From an uncultured Clostridia bacterium (GTDB taxonomy: Bacteria > Bacillota > Clostridia > Saccharofermentanales > Saccharofermentanaceae): a stretch of 64,000 bases of DNA. The translations under genes and the position numbers were made by a program. The first letter of the stretch is position 1, and every line of letters starts with the position of its first letter. Location: the NCBI GenBank assembly GCA_947303185.1, contig CAMYXF010000005.1, forward strand, positions 122,574 through 186,573, given 5' to 3'. This document shows positions 52,787 through 60,234 of the stretch, piece by piece. Under the pieces are notes generated by a model. That model ran no database searches. It was not told where the DNA came from and was given only the letters and a program-made list of their open reading frames with translations.

Positions 52787-53134
52787 TCAGCCTTTATAGT
52801 TTCTGATTCTCTGTATGACCTCTGCATGAGACAGTGACTTGCCTGTTGAGATCTCAATATACTTGTTGGGATCGGAGCCGATTCCCGTTCCGCAGAATCC
52901 GAGACTGATATCAGCCTTGATGCCGAGATATTGTTCGAGACCTAATTCAACTGCATATGCTGCAACGTTGTTTGCACCGGGAACATGTCCGACGGCTGTG
53001 CCGCAGAGATCTGCCAATACCGGAATCTGTACGAACTCATAAACGAGATCATCAAACTCTCTTACTGTACCACCGGATACGATCTCCAGATCATCCATTC
53101 CGAGTTCCATAAAGTTCATCTTTTCGTTTGTCAT
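52787..53134 (-). CDS. Double-glycine leader peptide, bacteriocin-like
   Basis: A 115-residue precursor. A 22-residue leader, MTNEKMNFMELGMDDLEIVS plus GG, has the spaced hydrophobic residues and Gly-Gly typical of class II bacteriocin and related secreted peptides cleaved by C39-peptidase ABC exporters. The core of 93 residues has two Cys and a Gly/Ala-rich middle. AAAGGAGG precedes ATG 53134. A promoter at 53178-53206 overlaps a longer in-frame start, ruling it out. No processing transporter or immunity gene is in the window. It may be a bacteriocin, a signal peptide or another secreted product. Confidence 0.75.
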   Translation of the reverse strand: MTNEKMNFMELGMDDLEIVSGGTVREFDDLVYEFVQIPVLADLCGTAVGHVPGANNVAAYAVELGLEQYLGIKADISLGFCGTGIGSDPNKYIEISTGKSLSHAEVIQRIRNYKG

Positions 53135-53177
53135 TTTCGTGTCCTCCTTTGTGACTGGTTTTGTATTTGATAGTGTC

Positions 53178-53206
53178 ATTATCGCGTCGGCAATCACCTC
53201 AAACAA
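53178..53206 (-). promoter_or_regulatory. Promoter of the double-glycine peptide gene
   Basis: On the minus strand TTGTTT (53201-53206), a 17-nt spacer, GATAAT (53178-53183). The start point near 53171 gives a 37-nt leader with AAAGGAGG. Confidence 0.6.
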
Positions 53207-53624
53207 TCAGTAATGATGCTCTGTTTTGTCGCTTAAACAACATGTGAAAACCAGGCTGTTGATAAACAGAAAAATCTTTATGCTCTTTCGTTTTCTGTTT
53301 CAAAAGACTAACGGGTTGCCATAAAGACAACCCGCAATCACAAATATATAGGGGAGATAGAAAAATGACCCGTTGATGTGTTAACGGCTACAGTATGCAA
53401 TCAGGAAAGAACTAATCCAATGATCAATGTTTATGTCATCTGTTGATTAAGCAACAATCGAAAACCAAAGTGTTGATCATCATCAATTTCTTCATGAATT
53501 TCCCAACATAAAAATTCGAAAAAAACAACGCAAAAATCAATTCCGCACATTTTCCATTCAACATGAAAGTTAATAAATTAAGTATTTTAGAATATCAATT
53601 CAATCGTTATTAACAGTTATTTTA
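53207..53624. other. AT-rich noncoding stretch between two divergent genes
   Basis: No gene is seen here. A hairpin CGGGTTG/CAACCCG lies at 53312-53334. GTTG-TWAAGC-AC-type sites occur near 53231 (minus) and 53441 (GTTGATTAAGCAAC); a related GTTGATAAAGCAAC lies at about 38793 upstream of another gene. These may be regulator sites or chance. Confidence 0.4.
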
Positions 53625-53653
53625 TTGACGTTTTTTAAGAAGATTTGTAGTAT
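53625..53653 (+). promoter_or_regulatory. Promoter of the H1-like protein gene
   Basis: TTGACG (53625-53630), a 17-nt spacer and TAGTAT (53648-53653) form a near-consensus promoter. The start point near 53660 leaves a 54-nt leader with CGGAGGAAA. Confidence 0.7.
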
Positions 53654-53713
53654 GGGGTTATAGTACGTTTAAAAACAAATCTCAATGCTTATTTCATACG
53701 GAGGAAAACACTA

Positions 53714-54280
53714 ATGGCAGAAGAGAAAAAAGTTGAAGTAGTCGCTAAGGCTGAAGAGAAGAAGGCACCTGTTGCAAAGCCCGCTGCAAAGAAGGCTCCT
53801 GCAAAGAAGGCTGCTGCTAAGAAGCCCGCTGCTAAGAAGGCACCTGCAGCTAAGAAGGCTGCTCCTGCAAAGAAGGCTGCACCTGCTAAGAAGGCTGCTG
53901 CTAAGAAGCCCGCTGCAAAGAAGGCTGCACCCGCTAAGAAGGCTGCTGCTAAGCCCGCTGCAAAGAAGGCTGCACCTGCTAAGAAGGCAGCTGCTAAGCC
54001 CGCTGCAAAGAAGGCTGCTGCTAAGAAGCCCGCTGCAAAGAAGGCTGCACCTGCTAAGAAGGCTGTTGCTAAGAAGCCCGCTGCAAAGAAGGCTCCTGCT
54101 AAGAAGGCAGCTGCTAAGAAGGTTAAGAAGCTCGGAAAGATCATCTTCGAGATCGACGGCAAGCAGATCGATTACAAGGCAATCGAGAAGAAGGCTGCTA
54201 AGCTCGGTGGTGACGTTTACGTAGTAGTTGGCGAGAAGAAGATTTTCGACGCTGACGGAAAGAGCGTAAATCTTTTCTAA
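53714..54280 (+). CDS. Histone H1-like Lys/Ala/Pro-rich protein with DUF6465-type C-terminal domain
   Basis: A 188-residue basic protein. Residues 20-135 are almost entirely Lys, Ala and Pro in repeats such as KKAAPAKKAAAKPAAKKA, like eukaryotic H1 tails and bacterial Hc1 or AlgP-type proteins. The C-terminal 50 residues form a small folded domain (LGKIIFEIDGKQIDYKAIEK, then VYVVVGEKKIF) like the clostridial DUF6465 group. DNA binding and nucleoid compaction are likely from the tail; the C-terminal role is unknown. A strong promoter and ribosome site suggest high expression. Confidence 0.8.
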   Translation: MAEEKKVEVVAKAEEKKAPVAKPAAKKAPAKKAAAKKPAAKKAPAAKKAAPAKKAAPAKKAAAKKPAAKKAAPAKKAAAKPAAKKAAPAKKAAAKPAAKKAAAKKPAAKKAAPAKKAVAKKPAAKKAPAKKAAAKKVKKLGKIIFEIDGKQIDYKAIEKKAAKLGGDVYVVVGEKKIFDADGKSVNLF

Positions 54281-54316
54281 GAACTAACTGAAGGAACCTC
54301 ATATTAATTCCTTTTA

Positions 54317-54356
54317 AGAGAGCAGCCCGGGAGTGATCCCTGGCTGTTCTTTTTTG
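54317..54356 (+). terminator. Intrinsic terminator of the H1-like gene
   Basis: AGCAGCC (54321-54327) pairs with GGCTGTT (54342-54348), with GGG/CCC in the loop, followed by CTTTTTTG. Confidence 0.83.
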
Positions 54357-54376
54357 TTTATACAATAATATCCAAA

Positions 54377-54769
54377 TCAGAAATCTACCAGATATATACT
54401 CACAGCGATCTTTGTGAAAGAACCTTTCTTCTCGATCTTGGTGATCTTTGCAGAAAGCTTTTTTCCTGCATCCATGAGTCTTGCGAAGACTACATTATCC
54501 TTCTCAGGAACATAACCGACTTTCTTCTTGTCTTTAGACATTATCATTATCGCGTTGGAATCAAATTTGTTATCTTCTCTTATCAGGAAGAGCATGTCGC
54601 CTTCTTTTATCTCATCCAACACAACCGGTTCCGGAATATGTGAAGTGCCGGCAACATAAGAATCAAAAAGGTGAATCTCCTGCTGTAATGGTTTTAACAG
54701 TTCGCCCAGTCCGCTTTCAGCTGCCTTGCTCACAAGACCTGTCTCATACTTTTGTAATTCGTTAGCCAT
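54377..54769 (-). CDS. HIRAN-domain protein
   Basis: A 130-residue protein with an N-terminal helical part and a HIRAN domain (about 38-128): AGTSHI, LIREDNKFDSNAIMIMS, KKVGYVPEKDNVVFARL. In eukaryotic HLTF/Rad5 the HIRAN domain binds 3' single-strand DNA ends; free-standing bacterial forms are uncharacterised. Its ATG overlaps the stop of the J-domain gene in a TAATG arrangement. It is the last gene of a likely four-gene operon. Confidence 0.82.
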   Translation of the reverse strand: MANELQKYETGLVSKAAESGLGELLKPLQQEIHLFDSYVAGTSHIPEPVVLDEIKEGDMLFLIREDNKFDSNAIMIMSKDKKKVGYVPEKDNVVFARLMDAGKKLSAKITKIEKKGSFTKIAVSIYLVDF

Positions 54770-55524
54770 TATAAGTCTCCTGTCATTTCCTTCAGGATGG
54801 ATTCCAATTCGTTTTTATATTTTAAGTACTCTTGTTTCTCGTTTTCGTAATCCTTTTTTCTTTGCTCTGTTTCTTCTCTGTCTTCAAGAAGGAACTTGTA
54901 GTTATAAGGATCTGTCGTAATGATCTCGTTGATCTTTTTCTCGACCTCTTTGATCTTCTCTTCGATATTGGGAATTACGATCTTGGTTACGTCTATTCCC
55001 CTCTCACTAAGAGCAGTATTTACCAGGACCTGAAGTTCTTCGATCTCTTCCAGTTTGTTGCACTTATATGCAATGACGACCCTGTTCCACAAATCCTGAA
55101 GAACAGGATCCTTATGAGTCTCAGAATTAATATCAGGATGTAAGATCTTGGCTATCTCCCTGTAAATCTTCTTTATCTTCATGACCGAGTATTCGGATAC
55201 AGGTTCATACTTCAAAGAGGATTCATGGTCGTTAACCAGACTCTTAAGTTCTTCGTAATAAGACTTCATCTGTTCTTCAACCTGGGAATTGATCTTGTCC
55301 ATATCCGGATTAAAGCCCTGATTGATCTCCGCCTGAGCCATTGCGATCAATTTCTTTAAGCGGATGCACTCAACCTTTACTTCAAACAGAGCAATAAGAT
55401 ACGGACCGAATTCACGGATGTAATTCTCATACCACTGAAGTGCTTCCTTTTCGAATTTGTCCTTGCGCAAAAGAAGCTCTTCATATCTGGGATAATCACC
55501 TAAAGCTATCTTAATAAGATCCAT
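54769..55524 (-). CDS. J-domain-like coiled-coil protein
   Basis: A 251-residue helical protein. A DnaJ-like segment (about 110-165) includes KIKKIYREIAKILHPDINSE with the HPD motif that stimulates DnaK. Flanking parts are coiled coils (about 20-100 and 190-250), rich in Glu and Lys. It lacks the Gly/Phe and zinc regions of full DnaJ, so it probably recruits DnaK to a special client. It starts 2 bp after the Sel1/TPR gene stop and overlaps the HIRAN gene. Confidence 0.75.
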   Translation of the reverse strand: MDLIKIALGDYPRYEELLLRKDKFEKEALQWYENYIREFGPYLIALFEVKVECIRLKKLIAMAQAEINQGFNPDMDKINSQVEEQMKSYYEELKSLVNDHESSLKYEPVSEYSVMKIKKIYREIAKILHPDINSETHKDPVLQDLWNRVVIAYKCNKLEEIEELQVLVNTALSERGIDVTKIVIPNIEEKIKEVEKKINEIITTDPYNYKFLLEDREETEQRKKDYENEKQEYLKYKNELESILKEMTGDL

Positions 55525-55526
55525 GG

Positions 55527-56414
55527 TTACCCTCTTTCCTCCAGAACAAAGTTATCCAAATAACCCAGCATATCCGTTAAGAGCGTATCATCTATCGTGG
55601 CCTTCTTAAAGAAATCATCTACATTTCTGTACCACTGGCCTTCGAAACTGATGACATTCTCACCATTCTCCTCAACACAGGATACCTCATGCTTCTTTCC
55701 TTCTGCCCTGAAAGTTATCTTGCAGGGTTTTGTTAGCCAGTAGTATAGATCAAAGAAATCGATTTCCAGATGATCCGGTTCGATAAGCTTATAAAGATCT
55801 TCTATCAGCCACTTCATGATATTCAGGTTGCCGAAGAAGGGATTGTACATGATCCTCTGTGCAAGGAAATGCTTTGCGCGAAAATACAGATTAACAGCCT
55901 CAGCAGTATTTCCCTCTTCTGCTTCAATCGCAGCAAGCCTGGTAAATATTTCAGGAAGGGGTTCACCAAGAAAAGTCGCATCTTTGACTTCAGGATAAAG
56001 CTCCCTGATTATCTCTTTGTATTTGTCATAGTTCTTGTCGACATAGTAGCCATTCTTATACATGTCAGCTATCTTATAACGCGCGACAATGTTGCCCCTT
56101 TCGGCAGCTGCAGAGAAATACTTGAAAGCCTTCTCATAGTCTTTGGTTCCGGTCCTGCCGTAATACCAGACATATCCCAGGCATTCATTGGCTTCTTCAA
56201 ATCCCAGCTCTGCTGCCATGTCATAATACTTCAGTGCCAGATCGAAGCTTCTGAGTCCATAGTAGTAACCGCCAAGTTCCATCATATATCGCGGATCGGC
56301 AGTCTCCTGAATAAGAAAGCTGAGAGCTTCGGTATATTCGAACTCTTCATCATCTGTAAGATTATTCTTCCCTCCAAGGGAACTGATTATTTTTTGAGCC
56401 TCTTTAATAGTCAT
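55527..56414 (-). CDS. Sel1/TPR-repeat protein
   Basis: A 295-residue protein. The first 190 residues contain Sel1-like repeats: YYGLRSFDLALKYYDMAAEL, GYVWYYGRTGTKDYEKAFKY and YKIADMYKNGYYVDKNYDKY. Such repeats serve as protein-binding scaffolds. The last 100 residues form a separate domain (LIEPDHLEIDFFDLYYWLTK). GGAGG precedes the ATG. It is upstream of the J-domain and HIRAN genes with almost no gap, so the three proteins probably act together. Confidence 0.78.
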   Translation of the reverse strand: MTIKEAQKIISSLGGKNNLTDDEEFEYTEALSFLIQETADPRYMMELGGYYYGLRSFDLALKYYDMAAELGFEEANECLGYVWYYGRTGTKDYEKAFKYFSAAAERGNIVARYKIADMYKNGYYVDKNYDKYKEIIRELYPEVKDATFLGEPLPEIFTRLAAIEAEEGNTAEAVNLYFRAKHFLAQRIMYNPFFGNLNIMKWLIEDLYKLIEPDHLEIDFFDLYYWLTKPCKITFRAEGKKHEVSCVEENGENVISFEGQWYRNVDDFFKKATIDDTLLTDMLGYLDNFVLEERG

Positions 56415-56454
56415 ATACCGGTCCTCCTGCTCAAACTGCTGCCGATATTAAATT

Positions 56455-56583
56455 TCAGTAATCCGCATCATCGATGCCGTCGATCTCATCGTACTCTTCT
56501 TCGAGTTCTTCTTCGCGCCAGCGTCTCTCGCGCTCTTTAATCTTCTCTTCTGAGTTTGAACTGAATAATCCAAAGAAACACAT
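56455..56583 (-). CDS. Small acidic 42-residue protein
   Basis: A short gene with GGAGG 8 nt before its ATG. The protein starts MCFFGLFSSNSEEK and ends EIDGIDDADY; a hydrophobic N-terminus is followed by a charged helix rich in Glu and Arg. It ends 40 bp before the Sel1/TPR gene on the same strand and is probably the first gene of that operon. No homologue recognised. Confidence 0.6.
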   Translation of the reverse strand: MCFFGLFSSNSEEKIKERERRWREEELEEEYDEIDGIDDADY

Positions 56584-56689
56584 AATATGCACCTCCGAAA
56601 TCCAATGTACCGCCTCTACCTGATTTAATTATACTAGGGCAGATTTCAAGTGGCATTACATTAATGAGACTGAAATACATGCTCAGTCT

Positions 56690-57006
56690 ATTGCTAATTT
56701 CTTGTCGGTTTGTTCAGGGTTTTTCATAGGTTTTTCTCTGAATTTTTGTAAGCTTTGTAAGATGTGGTGTCGGGTTGTGTAGGTTTTTAGAGATAACTCT
56801 CCGAAACCTAACAGAGTAATTGTTATATCTTGTCGGATGCGTAAGATTTTAACCGCATCCGACAAGAGCCTACAAGGATATAACAAAGTTTCATACAAGC
56901 TTTCAATACAAGCTCCAGTAAAGAATGTTCGATACCGACAAAGCTTGTCGGATTTAGCGGCAAAAAACTCTGAAAAAACGACAAGAAACCTGCAAGAAAT
57001 TAGACA
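56690..57006. repeat. Long imperfect inverted repeat (about 310 bp) with central 13-bp hairpin
   Basis: The outer arms are TAATTTCTTG near 56695 and CAAGAAATTA ending near 57002. The centre is CTTGTCGGATGCG (56829-56841) with CGCATCCGACAAG (56854-56866), perfect, enclosed by TGTTATATC/GATATAACA (56821-56829 with 56877-56885). Between them the words CTTGTCGG, CTTGTAGG and TTGTAAG recur in both arms at similar distances. No gene is seen. It could be a MITE-like element, a structured RNA or a diverged hairpin array. Confidence 0.65.
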
Positions 57007-57035
57007 TCCGGGAAGGAAGATTTTTAAAACATTTA

Positions 57036-57160
57036 GGCCGGGAACGAAATAGCATCTGCAGGCTTCACCGTCAAGGAAACGGCGATGCCTCACCTGCGGT
57101 GTCCTTGACCGCTCGCCTTTGCAGATGCTGAATGAGTGTTCAAGAGGTCGGTTCCCGACC
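57036..57160 (+). ncRNA. Candidate structured RNA upstream of the C_GCAxxG_C_C gene
   Basis: Nested stems: GGCCGGGAAC with GTTCCCGACC (57036-57045/57151-57160, one mismatch), AGCATCTGCA with TGCAGATGCT (57051-57060/57120-57129, perfect), and GTCAAGGA with TCCTTGAC (57070-57077/57102-57109, perfect) with an inner CACC/GGTG. An alternative local hairpin GGTCGG/CCGACC (57146-57160) competes with the outer stem. It ends 86 nt before the ATG at 57247, so it could be a regulatory leader or a free-standing RNA. No known class recognised. Confidence 0.45.
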
Positions 57161-57246
57161 TTGCATTTTAAGATGCCGGCCTTCTATATTCGATGAAGAA
57201 TTCACTGTATAATTATTCCCATCAAGAATTAAATGTGGAGATTTTT

Positions 57247-57585
57247 ATGATCGATTACGAGACTATAGCAAGAAGCAATCACAGAAGCGGAATGAACTGC
57301 GCTATGGCAGTTTACGATTCGCTCGGAATGAATAATCCCAATAAGACAACACCTCCCAGGCCGAGAGAAAACGGCGGTGTGTGCGGTGCTGTTCTCGCAG
57401 CAGAACAGGTCATCAGAGAGAATGGCGGAACCGATAAAGATATAGAGGAATTCGAGAGACGCTTCAAGGAAAAATATAAGCATCTCAAATGCATCGAACT
57501 TCGCGGTTTCTTGACGGGTAAATGCAACGACTACGTCGGTGAAGCTGCAGCGATCGTCGGCAACATGGGAATACTGAAAGATTAA
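57247..57585 (+). CDS. C_GCAxxG_C_C family protein
   Basis: A 112-residue cytoplasmic protein with four spaced cysteines: SGMNCAMAVYDSLG, GGVCGAVLAAEQVI, HLKCIEL and TGKCNDYV. This matches the C_GCAxxG_C_C family, thought to bind metal or act in redox. I chose ATG 57247 (GTGGAG 6 nt upstream) over an in-frame ATG at 57193. The AlkZ-related gene follows 8 bp later. Confidence 0.85.
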   Translation: MIDYETIARSNHRSGMNCAMAVYDSLGMNNPNKTTPPRPRENGGVCGAVLAAEQVIRENGGTDKDIEEFERRFKEKYKHLKCIELRGFLTGKCNDYVGEAAAIVGNMGILKD

Positions 57586-57593
57586 AAATCACC

Positions 57594-58367
57594 ATGGAAG
57601 TAATCGACGGACAGTGGTACATGGATGGTCTCGATTGGGACGATGAGGGCTGCATTCACAGTAGTGATGAGCTCTTAGAAGTAATTGAGAAGGTCGGTTT
57701 TCTTCCGCTGTTCAGTAATTCCGTTCCCGGTTTCTCCGTTGAGGAAATGACGTGTCCTTCGTGCTGGTGGTGCGGTGATGAAGATGTCGATCCGTGGGAA
57801 TGGAGAGGCGTTCTTGCGCGCACCGGAAAAATTGCTTACGGAAAATTCTTCGGCAACAAAACAGGATTTATCTCAAAGAAATGGTTTCCTTATTTTGTTA
57901 ATTACAGACGTTCGGGTTACGACTTTGACGCGCTCTACGATGAAGGCAAAGCCGGCTACAGAGAAAAACTCCTGATGGATCTTTTCGTGCCGACAGGAGT
58001 CGACATGTGGGACGTAAAAGTATCTGCCCTTCACTCTTTGGGATTGTCGCCTGAACTCTATACGCATGAGATGAAAGAGAAGGCCGGATTCGGCAAAGGC
58101 GGAGAAAAGAATTTCGAAGGCGTGCTGTCAAAACTTCAGATGCAGACATATTTGGTCGTTAAGGATTTCAAGCCGCGTCAGAATAAAAAGGGTGTCGAAT
58201 ACGGATGGGCGGTCGCGATAATGACGCCGCCTGAATATTTGTGGGGATATAAGCACGTAACGGGACGCTATAAAGAGTCACCCGAAGAATCACTTTTCGC
58301 GATCGAAAAGCAGATAAGAAAACACTTTGAGTGTGACGAAAAAGTCTTAAGAAAATTCCTTAAGTGA
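57594..58367 (+). CDS. AlkZ-related protein
   Basis: A 257-residue protein resembling the AlkZ/YcaQ-related group (CPSCWWCGDEDVDPWEWRGV, then KIAYGKFFGNKTGFISKKWF). AlkZ proteins are DNA glycosylases for crosslinks and bulky adducts, built of winged helices; this shorter relative may differ. The Cys-rich segment is common in the clostridial subgroup. It abuts the convergent lipoprotein gene. It lacks a clear ribosome site and may be translated by coupling. Confidence 0.65.
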   Translation: MEVIDGQWYMDGLDWDDEGCIHSSDELLEVIEKVGFLPLFSNSVPGFSVEEMTCPSCWWCGDEDVDPWEWRGVLARTGKIAYGKFFGNKTGFISKKWFPYFVNYRRSGYDFDALYDEGKAGYREKLLMDLFVPTGVDMWDVKVSALHSLGLSPELYTHEMKEKAGFGKGGEKNFEGVLSKLQMQTYLVVKDFKPRQNKKGVEYGWAVAIMTPPEYLWGYKHVTGRYKESPEESLFAIEKQIRKHFECDEKVLRKFLK

Positions 58368-59288
58368 TCACTTGGGAACCGTTATTCCGATGAAGACATA
58401 ATCGTCGATGTGCTCCTCGTCACCGAAGGGTTCGGCGTTGTAAACAGCGTGGTCCTGTCTGTCCTTATCTGTGGTCTCCTGATTATCATCACCTGTATTT
58501 TCTTTAAGCCAGAAAACATCGTCGCCAACATAGACATACATCATGATGCCGTCGTAGTCTTCGGGAACGATGAGATAGGACGTAGTCGTGCGCTTGATAT
58601 CCTTCTCAAAGAGGACCATGCCGTTACCCTCGTACGTTTGATTGGAATCAAGTGTCTCGGATTCGACGAACTCGTAGTATTCCAGACGGTATGTTCCGTC
58701 CTTATAGTGGTAATCCTGGATGATGTGGGAACCTACTCCGTCGTGATGTACGATATTCATCCAGGGATATTTCATGCCGGTATAGTAATCGACAAAATCC
58801 AGGTCGTAGTAGAAGAACATGTTACTGCTGTATTGCTCAGGCTGACGGGAGCGGAGCGGCAGCAACTGCGTATAAGTGATCTCATACATGATGTATCCGT
58901 CCTTATCTGCAGGGAACACTTTTACCTGGGGCCTTGTTATCGTAGAGATATCGTTGAGGCACTCGTTGACGATATTATCGTTCGCATCGTAAATGTAGTA
59001 GACAAACTTATTCTTGATCGTTTTGTCTGCCGTTCTGAGATCGTATTTTGAGCCCCAGGGCGCGTCATACTCTTCAAGATAGTAATCGGGCAGGGTCTCT
59101 GTTATCGATGCGTCTGAGAGGTTGTGAGAGGGCGATCCGGGGCTGTACATGATGCCGCCGTCGTCCTCGGTCGTCTCTTCCTCTTCTGTTTCATCTTCTG
59201 TTGTCGTAGCCGTTACCGGTTTGGTACAGGCTGAAAGTGATGCAGCAAGAAAAACTGCTGCCAATAAAGCTGCTGTCTGTTTCTTCAT
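58368..59288 (-). CDS. Tandem paralogous lipoprotein, copy 4
   Basis: A 306-residue lipoprotein (SLSACTKP). It is the last of four paralogues. Shared features are an N-terminal Asp/Glu/Thr linker, DEPWG- or DAPWGSKYDLRTADKTIKN-type segment, RPQVKVFPADKDGYIMYEIT, VPEDYDGIMMYVYVGD near the end and the closing DDYVFIGITVPK. This copy is the most diverged. AGGGGAT precedes the ATG, as in the other copies. Function unknown. Confidence 0.8.
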   Translation of the reverse strand: MKKQTAALLAAVFLAASLSACTKPVTATTTEDETEEEETTEDDGGIMYSPGSPSHNLSDASITETLPDYYLEEYDAPWGSKYDLRTADKTIKNKFVYYIYDANDNIVNECLNDISTITRPQVKVFPADKDGYIMYEITYTQLLPLRSRQPEQYSSNMFFYYDLDFVDYYTGMKYPWMNIVHHDGVGSHIIQDYHYKDGTYRLEYYEFVESETLDSNQTYEGNGMVLFEKDIKRTTTSYLIVPEDYDGIMMYVYVGDDVFWLKENTGDDNQETTDKDRQDHAVYNAEPFGDEEHIDDYVFIGITVPK

Positions 59289-59309
59289 TGATCTATCCCC
59301 TGATCTGTT

Positions 59310-60218
59310 TTATTTTGGTTTTGTAATTCCGAAGAAAACGTAATCGTCGATGTTTTCCTCATCGTCAAAAGGCTCCGGATCGTGAACCTGGACCGGACTT
59401 CGATTCGGCTTATCATTATCTTCGTCATCGTCGTTCTGACGCTCTGTAACCCAGTCAGCGACATAAACAGACATGAGAAGTCCGTCGTAATCTTCAGGAA
59501 CGGTAATATAATCGGTTCTTGTTACAGTTAATGTAAACTTATTGATCCTGTTTACGTCTTTATCGGTTTCTTCACCTTCATCTTCTTCCTGCTGTTTCTT
59601 GAACTGGCAGAATCCGTAACTGTAACTCTCACCATCGTAGACAAATTCAACTTCAACTGAGCCGCTCTTCTTGTTATTGTAGACATTCATGTAGGGAAGT
59701 TCAGTTCCGGTGTAGTAGTCAATGTATCTTACGCCATAGTAAGAATACGTTGAAGAAGATGCAACTCCGTGCTCGAGTGAACGGATGGGAAATATCTGGT
59801 TATATTGAACCTCATACACAACATAGCCTTCTTTATCTGCCGGAAATACCCTGACTCTCGGCACGGTAATGGTAGCAATATTATTCAGGCTCTCGTTGAT
59901 GATCTCATCGTCCAGATTGAAAGAATAGTAACAGAAATAGTTCTTGATCGGTCCGTTGGCCATACGGAGATTATGTGCTTCTCCCCACGGCTCATCGACC
60001 GTATCAAGATTGTAAGACGGAAGCTGTCTGAATTCATCTACATGCTTGTAATCGTATTCAGGCTCTCCCTGATAGAAGTAACTGTCGCTGTCTGCTGTGG
60101 TGACATCGTCATCAACAACGTCATCGAAAGCCCCGGGTATTATTCCAGGACCAGTACAAGCTGTCAGTGATAAAGCGAAAACTATTGCCGCTAATGTCAT
60201 TGAGATCTTTTTCTTCAT
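59310..60218 (-). CDS. Tandem paralogous lipoprotein, copy 3
   Basis: A 302-residue lipoprotein (SLTACTGP), very similar to copy 2. It has VDEPWGEAHNLRMANGPIKN, VRVFPADKEGYVVYEVQYNQ, VPEDYDGLLMSVYVADW and closing EPFDDEENIDDYVFFGITKP. Gaps to its neighbours are 16 and 21 bp. Likely a single operon of four, from one promoter upstream of copy 1. Confidence 0.82.
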   Translation of the reverse strand: MKKKISMTLAAIVFALSLTACTGPGIIPGAFDDVVDDDVTTADSDSYFYQGEPEYDYKHVDEFRQLPSYNLDTVDEPWGEAHNLRMANGPIKNYFCYYSFNLDDEIINESLNNIATITVPRVRVFPADKEGYVVYEVQYNQIFPIRSLEHGVASSSTYSYYGVRYIDYYTGTELPYMNVYNNKKSGSVEVEFVYDGESYSYGFCQFKKQQEEDEGEETDKDVNRINKFTLTVTRTDYITVPEDYDGLLMSVYVADWVTERQNDDDEDNDKPNRSPVQVHDPEPFDDEENIDDYVFFGITKPK

Positions 60219-60234
60219 TGATTATCCCCTGATA

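Noticed and set aside
53135..53206. Longer start for the double-glycine peptide
   Set aside because: It would begin at the -35 box of the predicted promoter. The ATG at 53134 has AAAGGAGG and gives a normal leader.
53689..54224. Long open frames opposite and out of phase with the H1-like gene
   Set aside because: They reflect the low-complexity AAG/GCT codon repeats. The real gene has a good promoter, ribosome site and terminator.
56690..57160. Known RNAs such as 6S, SRP RNA, RNase P RNA or tmRNA
   Set aside because: I looked for their conserved core sequences and did not find them. Length and stem layout also do not match.
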